In this document: piece after piece, positions 5,704 through 5,779 of the stretch
Layout of the letters: the number at the start of each line of letters is the position of its first letter
Numbering within the stretch: the first letter of the stretch is position 1
From: Streptosporangiaceae bacterium
GTDB taxonomy: Bacteria > Actinomycetota > Actinomycetes > Streptosporangiales > Streptosporangiaceae
Direction: 5' to 3'
DNA length: 5,779 nucleotides
NCBI GenBank assembly: GCA_030041195.1
Contig: JASHOI010000675.1
Span: 1-5,779, forward strand
Made by a program: the position numbers and the translations under genes
Notes under the pieces: model-generated
Databases searched by the model: none
What the model was told of the DNA's origin: nothing
Seen by the model: only the letters and a program-made list of their open reading frames with translations

Positions 5704-5733
5704 ATCGTACGGCGAAAACGCGCTGGAAATCAA
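5704..5733 (-). promoter_or_regulatory. Putative promoter of the MFS gene, leaderless
   Basis: On the minus strand, TTGATT (5728-5733), an 18-bp spacer and TACGAT (5704-5709) form a good housekeeping-type promoter. The -10 box ends seven bases before the GTG start at 5696, so transcription should begin at or within a base or two of that codon. This explains the missing Shine-Dalgarno. The same TACGAT box at nearly the same distance precedes the TetR gene. Confidence 0.6.
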
Positions 5734-5779
5734 AAAAATTGCAACTCAAATAAACCGTTTGCATTTAGAGCCGCAGCTT
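5727..5779. promoter_or_regulatory. AT-rich upstream region with short symmetric elements
   Basis: This stretch is far more AT-rich than the rest of the window. It includes a run of seven A (5732-5738), the palindrome TTGCAA (5739-5744) and AAAC-C-GTTT (5752-5760). The last lies inside a longer imperfect symmetry with CTCAAAT (5745-5751) on one side and ATTTAGAG (5763-5770) on the other. It could be an UP-like element or a regulator site for the MFS promoter. The right edge of the window cuts off whatever lies beyond, and no coding potential is seen. Confidence 0.35.

Noticed and set aside
4416..5753. Plus-strand open frame of 445 codons opposite the MFS gene
   Set aside because: It has an Arg/Gln/Gly/Ala-rich composition typical of antisense frames, while the minus strand encodes helices and MFS motif A.

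Overview
The window reads as chromosomal DNA of a high-GC actinomycete. Coding stretches are strongly GC-rich with G or C at most third codon positions, GTG starts are common, a large MalT-type LuxR (LAL) regulator is present, and so is an ECF42-type sigma factor paired with a DGPF/YCII protein. The genus cannot be fixed from the sequence. There are no RNA genes, insertion sequences, CRISPR arrays or phage genes, and no gene-free stretch longer than about 170 bp.

Layout. (1) Positions 1-1254, minus strand: the N-terminal 418 residues of a LAL-type regulator (P-loop ATPase), cut off by the window's left edge. (2) 1255-1377: a compact divergent control region holding a good minus-strand promoter, a 16-bp palindrome inside that promoter's spacer, and a TACGAT -10 box so close to the next start codon that a leaderless transcript is likely. 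(3) 1378-1968, plus: a TetR repressor of the LmrA/YxaF type. (4) 1969-2134: an intergenic region with a clean inverted repeat and a candidate ECF42-type promoter. (5) 2135-2458 and 2455-3687, plus: a DGPF/YCII protein and an ECF42-like sigma factor, overlapping by GTGA. (6) 3726-4358, plus: a protein with two PRC-barrel domains, 38 bp downstream behind a strong Shine-Dalgarno. (7) 4389-5696, minus: an MFS exporter that converges on the PRC-barrel gene. (8) 5697-5779: an AT-rich promoter region for the exporter, again with TACGAT just before the start codon.

How the parts may work together. The TetR repressor probably controls itself and the divergent LAL gene through the shared palindrome (inference). 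The DGPF/sigma pair is probably a self-contained ECF42 module: the sigma factor would act on the promoter upstream of the DGPF gene, and its long C-terminal TPR-like extension may replace an anti-sigma factor, since none is encoded here. The PRC-barrel gene may be read through from this operon or have its own promoter. The MFS gene is an independent unit, with no sequence evidence for its substrate. The ECF42/DGPF module is the least understood part of the window, but it is a known family, not a new one.
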